From positions 14,083,896 through 14,147,895 of the forward strand of contig CM076957.1 in assembly GCA_039566865.1 (NCBI GenBank): DNA of 64,000 nucleotides, given 5' to 3'. Source of the stretch: Aurelia coerulea. Its lineage: Eukaryota > Cnidaria > Scyphozoa > Semaeostomeae > Ulmaridae. The translations under genes were made by a program, and so were the position numbers. This document shows, piece after piece, positions 8,131-18,015 of this stretch. The notes below the pieces were generated by a model, which was not told the DNA's origin, searched no databases, and saw nothing but the letters and a program-made list of their open reading frames with translations. Every line of letters starts with the position of its first letter. The stretch's first letter is position 1.

Positions 8131-10797
8131 ATGAATAAAAGAAAACAGAAAAGAATTGGTGAGAAATTCATGGTTGCACCTTCTTTTAAAACGCTCTCAG
8201 GGTTGAAGTATTTCGGATCTCAGGGCCAAGACTGTTCCAAAGCTTGGCGCCTCGGTACGCGAAACATTTCTGCCCCCCTGCCGATTTTAATAATGGCAAC
8301 CTGAGATTGACTTCGGCGTTTCTAAGAGAACGACTGGTAGAGTTGTTGACTCTCGTGAACATGTCTTTCATATAAGAAGGCACGTCCCCATTAAGGGATT
8401 TAAAGACCATTTTCTGAGCTTCAAAATCAAGCTCCCTGACAGTCGGCCATTTAAGCGCCCGAATAACTGGTAAAGCAGTAGCATCAAATGGACTGTTGGA
8501 GACGAGTTTTGCAGCCCGATTTTGAAGTTTCTGCAATTTTTAAATGGCAGTCACCCCAGCATTTCCCCAGACAGGACAGCAATATCTAAAGTAAGGCTCC
8601 ACTAAACTAGTTGTTGACTTTCTATACATTCTAGGTACTGCCGACCAAATCACATAATGCCCACAAAAAACAAAATCCGAACTTAAAAAATACCTTCACA
8701 ATCGCTGCCTTTGTATCCATTAGGACAAATGCACTCGTAGCCATCTCTGACTTCATTACAAGTTCCGCCATTCATACATGGATCGCTTTCACAGTGACCT
8801 TCAAAATAATTTGATTAAAATGCATCAGAACAGAATTATGCAAAATAAAAACATACCAACGGGTGAGTTAACAAACAAGAAGTTAACATGTTTGGCGGGC
8901 TGAGGAATAAAAAGTATGCAACGATATTCAAAAATAAAATGTTAATCATCAGTCAAAGGCTAACTTAGATGTTAGCATTTCTTTTGGTAAAATCACTCAT
9001 CATTAAAGACCCAGAAATTAGCAAAATGCAGGAAAACAGTTTGTATGAGAACAAGAATTAAATGTTCAATTCTGGTCCATGATTTACTTGCAACTGATAT
9101 TTTAATTCTATTTCTAAAACAGACCATTGTATTACATTTCTATTTCAATAGCATGTAAATCTGGGACCAGAATCGAATGTGGAATTCTTGTCCCTTTACC
9201 AGCAGCTTCTTTAATTTTGGATTTAAAAGATGATTAATTTTACTAAACAAAATTGTCATATCTACGTTAGCCTTTGACCAATAGATTCACATTTCAGTAT
9301 TGAATATCGGCCATGTACTTTTCATTCCACCGCCCACCAAACGGATAAACAACGTTTTTGACTCACTTGGTATAATGAGTAGCAACACAAACCTAAATAA
9401 GGTTGGAGCCGGTCAGTGAACTTAACAGCAGGAAGGCTATCATCATATCATCATCATTAATTCATTTAACGTAGGCTACATTAAAAAGTAGAATAGCTGA
9501 TTTAGGCCGACAAAGCTAATTTAGGCTAGCTTGAAATTATGGCTTCAGATCAATTTAAATGACTGAATTTAAAAAAGCGATGTCCCTACCGTATAAAACT
9601 TAAAACTTCACAAATCTATATCCTATCAAATCACAGTATAAGTCCATTTGGTCTGGATGACCTTGAAAGCATTACAAAGTTGTATGGGTTTGAAGTAATT
9701 GACAAGTGGTCCAATATTGATATAATCATGTCATTTTGTAAAAGAAAACTGCTGCCAAATTCTACCAATCTGAAAATAAATTGATGTCTGAAAGATCAAC
9801 TACATTTTAACAGCTTGTGCTGCACCACCGAATGTCATAAATGGTGATTTTGTTTTTACAAACTAGACCTTGCATTCCTCTATCTTATACAATTCCGCCA
9901 TTTTTGATTTCTTAAGAATGTAGGCATTTTTTGGCCTCCTTGGTACATTGTAGCTGAGGGATCCCCTAGCCTGGTTACCTATCACGTCACACAACAATAA
10001 CTATACGAGCAGTCACCCAAAACATGGCGGCGCGGCAGCTACATAAAAGTACAACTACCTTCATCGTGCTCATGTTCATGTTCATAATCATCATCATCAC
10101 TATCTTCTGCGTGATATGAAGGAGCGTGAAAACCATGCGTACGTTCGTGGGCTAATCTTCGTAAGAACTGTTTGTACGACATCATAATAGGTGGCCTTGG
10201 TATACGAGTAGTCACAATGGTTTTTTGTCTGATTGGCGGTGCTTTCAGGTAAACATAGCCAGGATGCGAGTAAAAGCGCGAATGTGGATGTGCAATAAAT
10301 TGTCGTTTCGTTTCTTTGTTTGCTTCGGTTGCAGGTTCAGCTCCGGCAGTTTCTGACACTACATTTGCAGTACCAGACTCACTATTTTTTGCGTCATCGG
10401 CGTTTGATTCTTCAGAATTTTCATCGGCATTTTCCGACTTTCCATCAGCATCTTCAGCGTCTGCTTCGGTAACAATTTCTCGTTGAAACCCTGAGCCCGA
10501 AACATCGCCGCTTGCCTCGTTGTCCCCATCCGGATCACCGTCTTCCTCGGCTTCTTCGTCAACGATTTTGCCTGGCGAGACTACATGTGTGTAAGGCGAC
10601 TGTAACAGGACATCTCTTTTTCGAGGCTGGCTTCTCAAAGCTGCTGTATCTTCGATAGTGTCTAGCGATAATTTGTCCGACACAGGTTCATCGTCCTCGA
10701 TCAATTCTCGCTTTACGATAACATGCTTCGCATATGTAGCTAATAATAAATTTGCAATGAGAACACCTAGAAGTAAGTAAGACGGCCTGACGGCCAT
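3167..10797 (-). CDS. Secreted acidic protein with EGF repeats (gene model, at least 4 exons, 3' end outside window)
   Basis: Exons in transcript order are 10797-10059, 8798-8694, 6681-6571 and 3277-3167. All junctions are GT-AG and all are phase 1, so the frame is continuous. The predicted product has a signal peptide, a D/E-rich region with SGD and SGSG sites resembling glycosaminoglycan attachment sites, dibasic RKR and KR sites, and a His/acidic tail. Three six-cysteine EGF domains follow. It would be extracellular or membrane-anchored. No stop codon or further domain was found between 3166 and 1, so more exons probably lie to the left. The introns are packed with TIR elements. No name is assigned: EGF plus acidic leader occurs in matrix, biomineralisation and adhesion proteins, and the visible part does not decide between them. 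Confidence 0.8.
3322..3737. mobile_element. 416-bp TIR element in EGF intron
   Basis: The left end GGAGCGGTCATCTTTGATCC and the right end's complement GGAGTGGTCACTTTATCC continue into CTGGGTAYC. The interior is AT-rich with GGGG patches and has no coding capacity. The target duplication is not clear. Confidence 0.65.
3738..4151. other. Intronic DNA, no feature seen
   Basis: About 400 bases between two TIR elements in the EGF gene intron. Only a short GGTGGCGCGTGGCGCGTGG near-duplication (about 3837) stands out. Confidence 0.6.
4152..5212. mobile_element. 1.06-kb DNA element with 32-bp perfect TIRs
   Basis: The left arm 4152-4183 (begins GATAGAGCCCCATCGCCC) and right arm 5181-5212 are exact reverse complements over 32 bases. 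A TA at each outer edge fits a TA duplication. Partial internal copies of the GATCGGAAAAGGGC motif occur near 4588 and 4988. There is no transposase. The ends resemble those of the element at 53841-54752. Confidence 0.85.
5272..6196. mobile_element. 925-bp TTAA-flanked TIR element (piggyBac-like target)
   Basis: TTAA (5268-5271), GGTTACTGTATCCCTTCAG ... CTGAAGGGATACAGTAACC, TTAA (6197-6200). The 19-bp TIRs are perfect and the TTAA duplication is intact. No transposase ORF is present, so the element is non-autonomous. Confidence 0.85.
6201..6570. other. EGF-gene intron sequence, no feature seen
   Basis: AT-rich intronic sequence between the TTAA element and EGF exon 3. No repeat or coding signal was recognised. 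Confidence 0.6.
6571..6681 (-). CDS. EGF exon 3 of the secreted EGF gene
   Basis: A 111-bp exon with a strong acceptor (ctcttttgcag) and donor CCAAG|GTTAGA, phase 1-1. It encodes DRCHPNPCHNSGVC and YVCTCPQGFKGLNC, a complete EGF module with six cysteines. Its length equals EGF exon 4, consistent with exon duplication. Confidence 0.9.
6682..7250. other. EGF-gene intron sequence, no feature seen
   Basis: No coding or repeat structure was recognised in this AT-rich stretch before the 7251 palindrome. Confidence 0.55.
7251..7493. mobile_element. Foldback element with ~80-bp arms
   Basis: The left arm (from CATGCGCAATAAGAAACAT) and right arm (ending CTTATTTCGCATG) are imperfect reverse complements for about 80 bases and surround a spacer of about 80 bases. 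Because the arms mirror each other, both strands encode near-identical short peptides beginning MRNKKH. These are by-products of the palindrome, not genes. Confidence 0.75.
7494..7913. other. EGF-gene intron sequence, no feature seen
   Basis: Contains only a short CATTCATATTCATTTCATC-type low-complexity patch near 7700. Confidence 0.5.
7914..8640 (-). mobile_element. 5'-truncated L2/CR1-type LINE (RT C-terminus + 3' UTR + ATTTC tail)
   Basis: On the minus strand 8640-8130 encodes the end of a LINE ORF2. There is a YFRYCCPVWGN-like stretch upstream of an in-frame stop near 8539, then LQNRAAKLVSNSPFD, then FAYRGAKLWNSLGPEIR. The 3' UTR follows, with an AAAT repeat (8090-8133), a CCTAAA repeat (8047-8073) and a conserved terminal hairpin (7944-7991). 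The element ends in an AAATG microsatellite tail on the minus strand (7916-7935). It lies in the same orientation as the EGF gene, inside its intron. Confidence 0.85.
8694..8798 (-). CDS. EGF exon 2 of the secreted EGF gene
   Basis: A 105-bp exon, acceptor ttttgaag, donor GTGAAG|GTATTT, phase 1-1. It encodes HCESDPCMNGGTC and YECICPNGYKGSDC, six cysteines in EGF spacing. It is the first EGF module after the acidic exon 1. Confidence 0.9.
8952..9278. mobile_element. 327-bp foldback MITE
   Basis: GTCAAAGGCTAACTTAGAT on the left mirrors GTCAAAGGCTAACGTAGAT read from the right. The imperfect inverted similarity extends for about 130 bases per arm, including an AATTCTGGTCCATGATTTAC block. No coding capacity. 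Confidence 0.75.
9279..10058. other. EGF-gene first intron, no feature seen
   Basis: AT-rich intron between the MITE and exon 1. No EGF exon or repeat was found on either strand. Confidence 0.55.
10059..10797 (-). CDS. Exon 1: signal peptide and acidic region of the secreted EGF gene
   Basis: The ATG at 10797 opens a 246-codon segment that ends at donor GATGAAG|GTAGTT (phase 1). Residues 1-23 form a signal peptide (hydrophobic LLLGVLIANLLLATYA). A basic RKR occurs near residue 60. Residues about 78-165 are very rich in Asp and Glu, with SGD and SGSG in an acidic setting that resembles proteoglycan attachment sites. KETKRQF could be a processing site. The end is His/Asp/Glu-rich (EHEHEHDEG). 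The three-residue extension past the donor is intronic. Upstream of the ATG no other in-frame start is needed. The role is extracellular; the precise function is unknown. Confidence 0.85.
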
Positions 10798-11930
10798 TTT
10801 TGTTTAGTTTGTATAAATTTCTGTAAGTTTTTCTGTAATTATATGCAATGGAAATTAAGCGAGCAGAGATAATCCTCCTGGGAGCATGTCTTCACGCTTG
10901 AGTGCATGTGAATTGATTGTTTATAGTCAGGCACTAGTCGCGCAATAGCAGTGTGCATGACCTTAGTGATCACCGTGAATACGGAGCAAACACAAACAAA
11001 TTGCAAAACATTTAACACAAGATTGGTAAACGCTTTTCTCTTTCCGGGACTGCATACTTTGCTGAAATAACTGTTGCCAGAAGTGTACATATGCATTACA
11101 TTTGCTCGAATCAACGTGATTTTGTCGAAAACGATTATATCCTGCGATGAAAAGGCTCATTTTTGATGGAGCTAACAAGGAAATCTGGAGATCAAAGATC
11201 ATATCTAAAGAAAGATTACCCTCAACGTTCAACAGACACTTCAAGCTGCTTCTACAAGCATGCAGTTATTAAGATGACGTGATCGGAGGAGGGAGGCGAA
11301 TGCCTTGCCTGCCAAGTTTCTTGCTACTTGCAAATCTATAAAATGACCATTTCAATTTTGATGTAAAGTTAGGAAAGCCGAAAAAGTAACGAGTGTACAC
11401 AACTTTGGTCCAATCTGATAATAAAATCCAATTCTAATAGCCTAAATCATGGTTTGCTATAATTCAAAATTGCTTTAACTTCTAACGCTATCTAGCGGGT
11501 GACCTAAAAGCTCAACTCAAATTACTAACTATCAAACATCCTTCTATATAGCAGTGTTAAGTATCGAAAAGTAGAAAATAGCATAGCCCTAATCTTCTGC
11601 TTTCACATCAACTCAAAACTGATCGGCAATGCTTTTCATCTAGTTTTGCTGTCCTGTAAAAAAACCACTTGGGAGTTGGGAGTAGCAAAGTTGTTATCAG
11701 TTTCTGAACAGCAACGAATTGCCAGCCCTGAATGAGACTTCACGAGAAAAGATTCTTTATGAGCGAGAAGTTGACCAGGGGTGATGAAAATCGTTTGAGT
11801 CTAGCTGGAGACGAAAAGCAGGGCAATTCTATTTCTGATTTCGTTTATGAATTAAACAACATCATGTGTCAAAGAAAATTGTTTTTGTATATACATTTCC
11901 AGCAATTTTTAAATGTATACTGAGCCAATA
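10798..11930. other. Upstream region of the EGF gene
   Basis: Presumed 5' UTR and promoter of the minus-strand EGF gene. No recognisable TATA or CpG-rich block. Short open frames on both strands have no recognisable domains. Confidence 0.45.
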
Positions 11931-12221
11931 CTGGGTGTCCAAGAAAGAGGTATATTGATATGGTTGGGTCCAGCGATGGAAAATTAAGCTTTGATAAATG
12001 GCTAATCAGTTTCATGTTCATCGGTAGTTGGCTGGAACATAGATACCTCGTTTGTTGATATTGGTGCTTTGAGAGTTGAAATATTAATGTTGAAAGTTCA
12101 AATTTGCCGTTACCTCCAAAAAATTTTCGAGGTACATTTTGAAATTGATAATCCGTTGAGAGAAGCTAAAGTTTCATTGCTGTACCCAACCAATCTGTAT
12201 ACTTTTTTCTGAAACACACGG
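11931..12221. mobile_element. 291-bp TA-flanked foldback MITE
   Basis: TA (11929-11930), left end CTGGGTGTCCAAGAAAGAGG; right end complement CCGTGTGTTTCAGAAAAAAG, then TA (12222-12223). The imperfect inverted arms extend through GGTTGGGT. The TA target fits the Tc1/mariner superfamily. Confidence 0.7.
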
Positions 12222-12439
12222 TACAGGGCGTCCAAATAATTTTGCCCCGTCTATGCAGCTGTTGTGGAAGAGCTGCAACTTCAACTATCCTATTTCTAAA
12301 ACAGTTGCATCAGATAGGTTTCACCCTAGATTTTACGACCTTGTTTGAGGCAGTCTGACAAATGTTTATTGATCTATGGCACAAGAAAGTCAATCTAAGT
12401 GGTTGCCTTAAAAACAGCAGCTCTGCAGTTCTCCAAAAA

Positions 12440-13380
12440 ATGTCAACATCTGGACGTAAAGACCAATGTTTAAGGCCTTCTCACTGTGTTCAAAACTGTT
12501 CAGTGTAAAGCCCCTGAATATTTGATGGAACTGATTACTATTTACAATCCTGGTAGATCCTTGCGATCTAATGGTAGCAGAATTTTGAATACGCACCGCT
12601 CTAATACCAAGAATAGGTGCGATAGGGCTTTCAGAATTGCTAGACCCAGACTATGAAATGCACAGCTACCACATGATAAAATGGTGGAAAGAAATTGGCT
12701 TTGTGGTGACCTTATTCGTAAATGTTTCTGCTGGTTATTATTGCGAAAGATAGTGATTTAATGCCAATTACTGGGATTCTTCTGCGGGTGACGGTAGGCC
12801 CATTAGCTTTCTTGGCAGCAAATAGCTTGAATTCATCAAGAATTTTCGAAAATCACACAAGAAAATGTTTTCATGTTATTCCTGGACATAATTCACGTAA
12901 CATGTGATATTTTGAAAGCTATATCTTATTTGTAGCGTTCCTGAAGAAATCTTGAACATAGGCCAATTTTTGAAGGAATGAATCGATGTAACGCCGATCC
13001 CTCATGAGATTTTAACCAAATGCAGAAAAGCAAATGTGAAGTGGGGCCTGTAGAATCGATTCGTGGTAAAACCAGCTCTGTATCTTTATTGGTCGAATAT
13101 CTATTTTTATTTTCATGAAGGTACTCGAAAAGTTGTCTCAAAAGCCTTATTTTCAGTCATGTGATCGGAATACGACGATATCATTCTAAGTCATACTTGC
13201 GTAAGTCATAATAAGCTTGAAATTGGAAGGTTTGCGGGTTTCCCTGTGCCGTATTGAAAGATTTGACTTGTATGCTGAAATGCACTCTCCATTGAGCTGC
13301 GGACGACCACAAACATTGCAGAGTTAAAATCAAGATTAAAGACTCATTTGTTCAGAATGGCATTGAGGGATACTTGTAAC
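12440..13380 (+). pseudogene. Decayed LINE ORF2 C-terminus
   Basis: The plus strand encodes fragments of a LINE ORF2 end: KAPEYLMELITIYNPGRSLRS, FRIARPRL followed by a stop, and after a gap IELRTTTNIAELKSRLKTHLF (13294-13360). These match the usual order of the RT thumb region and the final helix of CR1-group LINEs. Several stops and an unrelated stretch between about 12720 and 13290 show it is dead. Confidence 0.7.
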
Positions 13381-13448
13381 GTTATATCATTTTATACTTA
13401 AGTTGTAGCTATTTTTGCTTAATTTTCTTCACATTATTCTTAATTTTT

Positions 13449-13493
13449 TAAGGCACCTTTGAAGGCACCTTTTAGGGCACCTTTTAAGGCACC
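13449..13493. repeat. 12-bp tandem motif (AAGGCACCTTTT), about 4 copies
   Basis: Short consecutive AAGGCACCTTT-type units after a LINE end. They probably form the variable tail of that LINE. Confidence 0.7.
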
Positions 13494-13981
13494 TTATAAT
13501 TTTACTGTAGAAAAATGGCGCCATAGAAATGTTCTAATAATGATAACTTTCACCTTGTGAGAGGACAATGGGACTGCTGCCTTTGAAGCATTCCACCCTG
13601 TATGTTGCAACGTTCGCGCAAAGAGCTAAATTGACCTGTACCCTGCTGTACGAGAAACAAGAGACAGCATGCTTTGAATTCATTGTCTGCTACATTTTGT
13701 CCAACACACAAGTTTCTTTGTTTCCTAGTGATGTGGGATTTTGGTTTGTTATAAAAAGTTTCTTCTCAGCAACTATTTGAATTCGACAAAAAAAATTCCC
13801 TCATATTTGTAGCTTAATGTCAAATCACGATGGTTGCTGCGCTTGTAAGTAAGTCTAATCAACCACATTCATTAAAAATTCCTTTTCTTCAGCAATAATT
13901 TCCCCTTTCCAAATATGTGTAAATGCGAACATCAAGGAAGGAAATTCTCATGGTGATTTCATAAGTCGTTTAACTTCATCA
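13494..13981. other. No feature seen
   Basis: AT-rich sequence; the short open frame at 13568-13780 has no recognisable domain. Confidence 0.5.
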
Positions 13982-14239
13982 TTATTTGAAGTTGAAATCT
14001 AAGAAAGCCTTGGGGTCAATTTTGTGTAATTTTCCAGTATGGGTAACGAGTACCTGTTTCCCGGTAGCCCACTCAACAGTGGATGACTTGGGTCGTCCAT
14101 CCTCAATTGTGAGTGAATCAATACTTTTGCAAAACACGTCAGTACGATGGTATTCGTGAATGCAGAAAGGCGCATCCCCTACGACCGAATTACACAAGCC
14201 ACAAATAAAGTAGAATGTAAAAAGCTGCCCGAAAACCAA
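13982..14239 (-). other. Unassigned open frame, possible exon or relic
   Basis: The minus strand is open for about 90 codons up to the TAA at 13982-13984, with no in-frame ATG (the only start is TTG). The sequence begins hydrophobic (LFTFYFICGLC), then FCIHEYHRTDVFCKS and a less repetitive end (VEWATGKQVLVTHTGKLHK). A splice-acceptor-like tcggtcgtag|GGGATG sits inside it. It could be a last exon of a host gene or a transposase relic. I do not recognise the family. Confidence 0.3.
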
Positions 14240-14389
14240 GATGGCTACTTTACTCGTTGTTCATTCAAAAAAGGTTTGCTACAAAAGACGAGTAAATAGC
14301 GAAAGAAGCAGGATGGACGTAAAAATCTATTTGGAATTGTGGTCATTGAATTGAAATTAAACACTAAGGGTTTGTTTGACTGGTAACTA

Positions 14390-14966
14390 CCGGGTGTCCC
14401 AAAATGATGTATTATCGTTTGATTGCTTGTATGTCCATAACCAATGAATCAATTTTCAAAAACTTTATTCTATCCGATTGCCAAAGGGCTAAATTGTATT
14501 TGAGGATGTTGGTTGGGGTATAGGCCGATTTCTTCATGTTGAAAAGAAGATCAATAAACCTGCTCAAATTCAAGCCTTAGATGGCATGAAAAAGAAATGG
14601 CCTTCTTTCCCAGTCAACATTTTAGACCAATGCAGTCAATACAGAATTCTGAGAATATGAATACGAGTTCAGCCTTTTGTATCATATCTAAAATGTTGAC
14701 TGGAAGAATAGGCCGTTTCTTTCTCATGCCATCTAAGGCTCAAATTTGAGCAGGTTTATCGATCTTCTTCCCGACATGAAAACGCCTCGGTGAAACCGCA
14801 ACCAACAACTTAAAATACAATTTAGTCTTTAGGCAATCAAATAAAACAAAGTTTTCGAAAATCGGTTCATTGGTTCATTGGTTCATTGGTTCATTGGTTC
14901 ATTGGTTCATCGGTTCATTGGACATGTAAGCAATCAAACAATAATACATCATTTTGGGACACCCGG
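14390..14966. mobile_element. 577-bp TA-flanked foldback element (mariner-type target)
   Basis: TA (14388-14389), CCGGGTGTCCCAAAATGATG ... its complement, TA (14967-14968). The arms are inverted copies almost to the centre, including a CCAGTCAACATTTTAGA segment on the left arm. No transposase. Confidence 0.88.
14864..14920. repeat. GGTTCATT 8-bp tandem array in the foldback arm
   Basis: About seven near-perfect copies, present only in the right arm of the 14390-14966 element, so the array expanded after insertion. Confidence 0.9.
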
Positions 14967-15028
14967 TAGACTTCGCAGACTTCGCAGGGATGGGAATATA
15001 TTTCTCAATTAAGCACAAAAATATTTAA

Positions 15029-15782
15029 CCCTATCTGGACCGGGCTTTTTTGAGCATCCTCAGGCCGAGGGGGGGGGGGGTCTAAATTAGCCCCCCCCCC
15101 CTCAGAACTCTGAATTGACAAGGGCTAGAAAGATGAAATTTGGTCATAATATGTAACTTAATGTGAAACGTCCCAATATCTAATTTATTTTACTCTAATT
15201 GTTTTATTTTCGATGACGTCATCAATTTTCTTTGTTTTAGGCCAAAAACAGTACTCTTACAGATTTAACTGTAAAAACTTACTCACGAGAAATATTATGC
15301 TTCTTATAACTTTAATTAACAGATAAAATATCTAAGTTTCTGAAAAACATAATTTTTTGAAAAAATTATGAAATTTATAAACTGGTATTTATTACCTAAA
15401 TTCATTAGATATATGACGTCATGAATGACGTAATACAAAAGAAAAACCAAACAAATTGGTTATTTCCATATTTTCTTATTGATTTATGGTTGCTCCGAAA
15501 ATTTGATTCATTTATCTCACTTCTGTCAAGAATTATCTTAGTTTGGAGTTATAAAGGGTTTGACCGTAAAACAAACAAGATATTAAAACTACTCTCTGAA
15601 AAAATTGTTATATTTCCAAAAATACATGACATATCTTGTAGAAATTTTGGTTAAAGATGCGAAAAGGGTAGTTAGGAAAAGTCACGAAAAATAATTAGCG
15701 TAGAAATTATCATAAAAAAGATACCCAGACAAAACTGGTAGGGGGGGGGGCTATTTTAGCCCCCCCCCCGGTCCAGATAGGG
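15029..15782. mobile_element. 754-bp piggyBac-like non-autonomous element with G/C-tract ends
   Basis: TTAA (15025-15028), CCCTATCTGGACCGGG ... CCGGTCCAGATAGGG, TTAA (15783-15786). A TIR starting CCCT with TTAA duplication is the piggyBac pattern. Just inside each end lies a G-run and C-run pair separated by TCTAAATTA or CTATTTTA, forming strong hairpins. No transposase. Confidence 0.88.
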
Positions 15783-15829
15783 TTAAAGCAGCGGGTTTTG
15801 GATTCACAGTCACACTTTGCTACTTAAAA

Positions 15830-17440
15830 CGAGAATCTCTCCGAAGTCTGCCAAACCTTCTTTCACTAGGGGCAGAAGGTTCAGAGGGCCTTCCAAACTG
15901 ACCAAACCTCCCGTTTTGATAATTTAGGGATTCAATCAAACACAAATTCTGAGTCTACCAAGTCTACCGTTTTCAAAATTATTACAACCAACCAGAAACG
16001 TAACATTACCAAAGATACAAATCTGAATTTGGAACTGAGTACTCTCAAGTACCGAATAATCGTCCCCCCCCCCGCTTATTAATTTTTGAAAAATTTTCCA
16101 ACCCCCCCACTTTTATTCCAACCCCCCCTTTTATTAATTTTTGAAAAATAGAAGTAATAGTGAACAAATTTTTTTAATAATTCCTGCTAAGCAAATGTAC
16201 TTACTGTATTTATTAACTTTATTCTCCTTTGTTTGTCTGACCCGTGTTACATACGTGTTTTACATACGTGGTACCCATGTTAGATACGTGTTTTACTAAG
16301 AAAACGAAAAACGACTATTCTCAATTTTTCCAACCCCCCCGATTGTTCCAGCCCCCCCGATTATTATTATATTGAACCATTTCCAACCCCCCCGATTATT
16401 CTCACCCCCCCGTTTATTCGGTACTTGAGAGTATTCATGAAAGTGAGCTGGAAGTAGTCCAAAAAATGAAATACCTTGGTGTGTACAAATTGACTGTTCC
16501 TTGGATTGGACAGAACAAATTAAGGCCGTTTCTGCCAAGGTCTCAAGGGGCTGTTGGCTTTCTAAAACATGCCAAGAACTTTCTACCAAATGAAACTCTG
16601 AAAATTCTCTGCACAGGTATTGTTGGGCCTCATTTTCGATATTGTTGTTCTATTTGGGGTTGTTGTGGTCCTACTGAAATAAATCAGTTGCAAAAGCTTC
16701 AAACCGGGCTGCCAGGTTCGTAACAAATAGCAGCTTTGATACTCCCAGCAGACCACTTATCGAAGAGCTGGATTGGAAGACCATTGAAAAACATATTAGC
16801 AAGGAGTTTAAAACAATGGTCTTCAAATCATTCAATGACCTGGCTCCGTAACACTTGTGTGGCCTTTTTACAAAAAAAACTCACAATGCTCTCCTGGTAC
16901 CCTCCGTAATACTGGCACTGATGTGAGGCTACAAAAGAAAAATTCTTCGAATGGGCAAAAATGTGTTTCATTTCATGGAGCAAAATTATGCAGGTTGAGT
17001 CAAAACAGGCATCCTCCCTCAATAGCTTTAAAAATTCTTTTTAAGAGATGAGGGCAGGGGTGGATTTTGTGGTGGGGGTGTCGGGTGCTCTTGGTCGGCG
17101 GGCCGCGTCGGAGCGATTGGTGGCCAGATCTACGGTCGTCAGTCGCTCTAGGTTGGCGTGTCGATCAAGGGTGGCTGCTGCCGGCGTTACATAGTCCGCA
17201 TTTGCACTGAAACTGTAATTTGTTTTCTCTTCGTACATATTTTCTTTTAGTTTTAATGCAAATTATTGATTATTGTAAATAGGTTTAACATTATGGTTTT
17301 TCATTAAATTAGGTTTGAACTATTTTCATTTTAGATTATATTGTAAATGTTTTTAATGGAGGGCCCCTTGAAAAACAACTTTGTTGAAGGGCAACCCTCC
17401 CTAAATGAATCAAATATGAAATATGAAATATGAAAACTGG
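15830..17440 (+). pseudogene. L2/CR1-type LINE remnant interrupted by a MITE
   Basis: Plus-strand fragments read KMKYLGV, FLKHAKNFLPNETLK, GPHFRYCCSIWG, NSSFDTPSRPLIEELDW and FKTMVFKSFNDLAP with stops and frameshifts, the RT-connection region of an L2/CR1-group LINE. The 390-bp MITE at 16042-16431 splits it; the reading frame joins across the MITE when it and one TA are discounted. The 3' UTR includes a GC-rich segment (17045-17200), a terminal hairpin (17358-17400) and an AAATATG-type tail ending near 17437. Confidence 0.75.
16042..16431. mobile_element. 390-bp TA-flanked MITE with many C-tracts
   Basis: TA, CTCTCAAGTACCGAATAA ... TTATTCGGTACTTGAGAG, TA. The interior carries repeated AACCCCCCC or CCCCCCGATTATT units at both ends. 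Inserted in a LINE. Confidence 0.8.
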
Positions 17441-18012
17441 TACCAATCAAATACAGCCTCAATGCGTAGCTTCTAGATTAGATTTAAAGAATGTAAAAGT
17501 ACCTCAGGCTCTGAATCCGACTCAGCAAGATTATTGCGCTTCGTTGAATTTGCAAATCATGATGCCAATCGTGAATTCGTTTGACCTTGCTTGAAGAACA
17601 TGACAGAGAGTTCAAAGTTTCATTCTTGATCAAATAATCTATTCAATTCATCTAAATATTCATATAACAAGCTGTCACAACACGCTTTGCGTACATTGCA
17701 AATGCTGTTCTATGCTGTTCTATGTTAGCACGGATATGTGTTGTACTCTTACTGCTGAAGATTTATACTACATGGTCAAATGGCTTATGTCTTTGCTAGC
17801 TGTAATATAGCTTGTAATATTAATCAAAATAACAAAGCATGTACTGCATTACCACTGATAAGCGGAGATTTCAAGTCGTAAACAAAGGTGCTGTAAACAT
17901 TTATCACATCTTTCTTTGTGTTGAATCGCTTAAAAGGAATTCTAGGTGCTTTCAAATAGCTCAACTGTAAAATTTTCATATTCTATTTCAAACAACAGAG
18001 TTCTTCCTTCTC
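17441..18012. other. No feature seen
   Basis: AT-rich intergenic sequence with a doubled TGCTGTTCTATG near 17702. Confidence 0.5.
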
Positions 18013-18015
18013 TTA

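Noticed and set aside
17041..17238. 65-codon minus ORF in a GC-rich patch
   Set aside because: Lies in the 3' UTR of a plus-strand LINE remnant; no domain.
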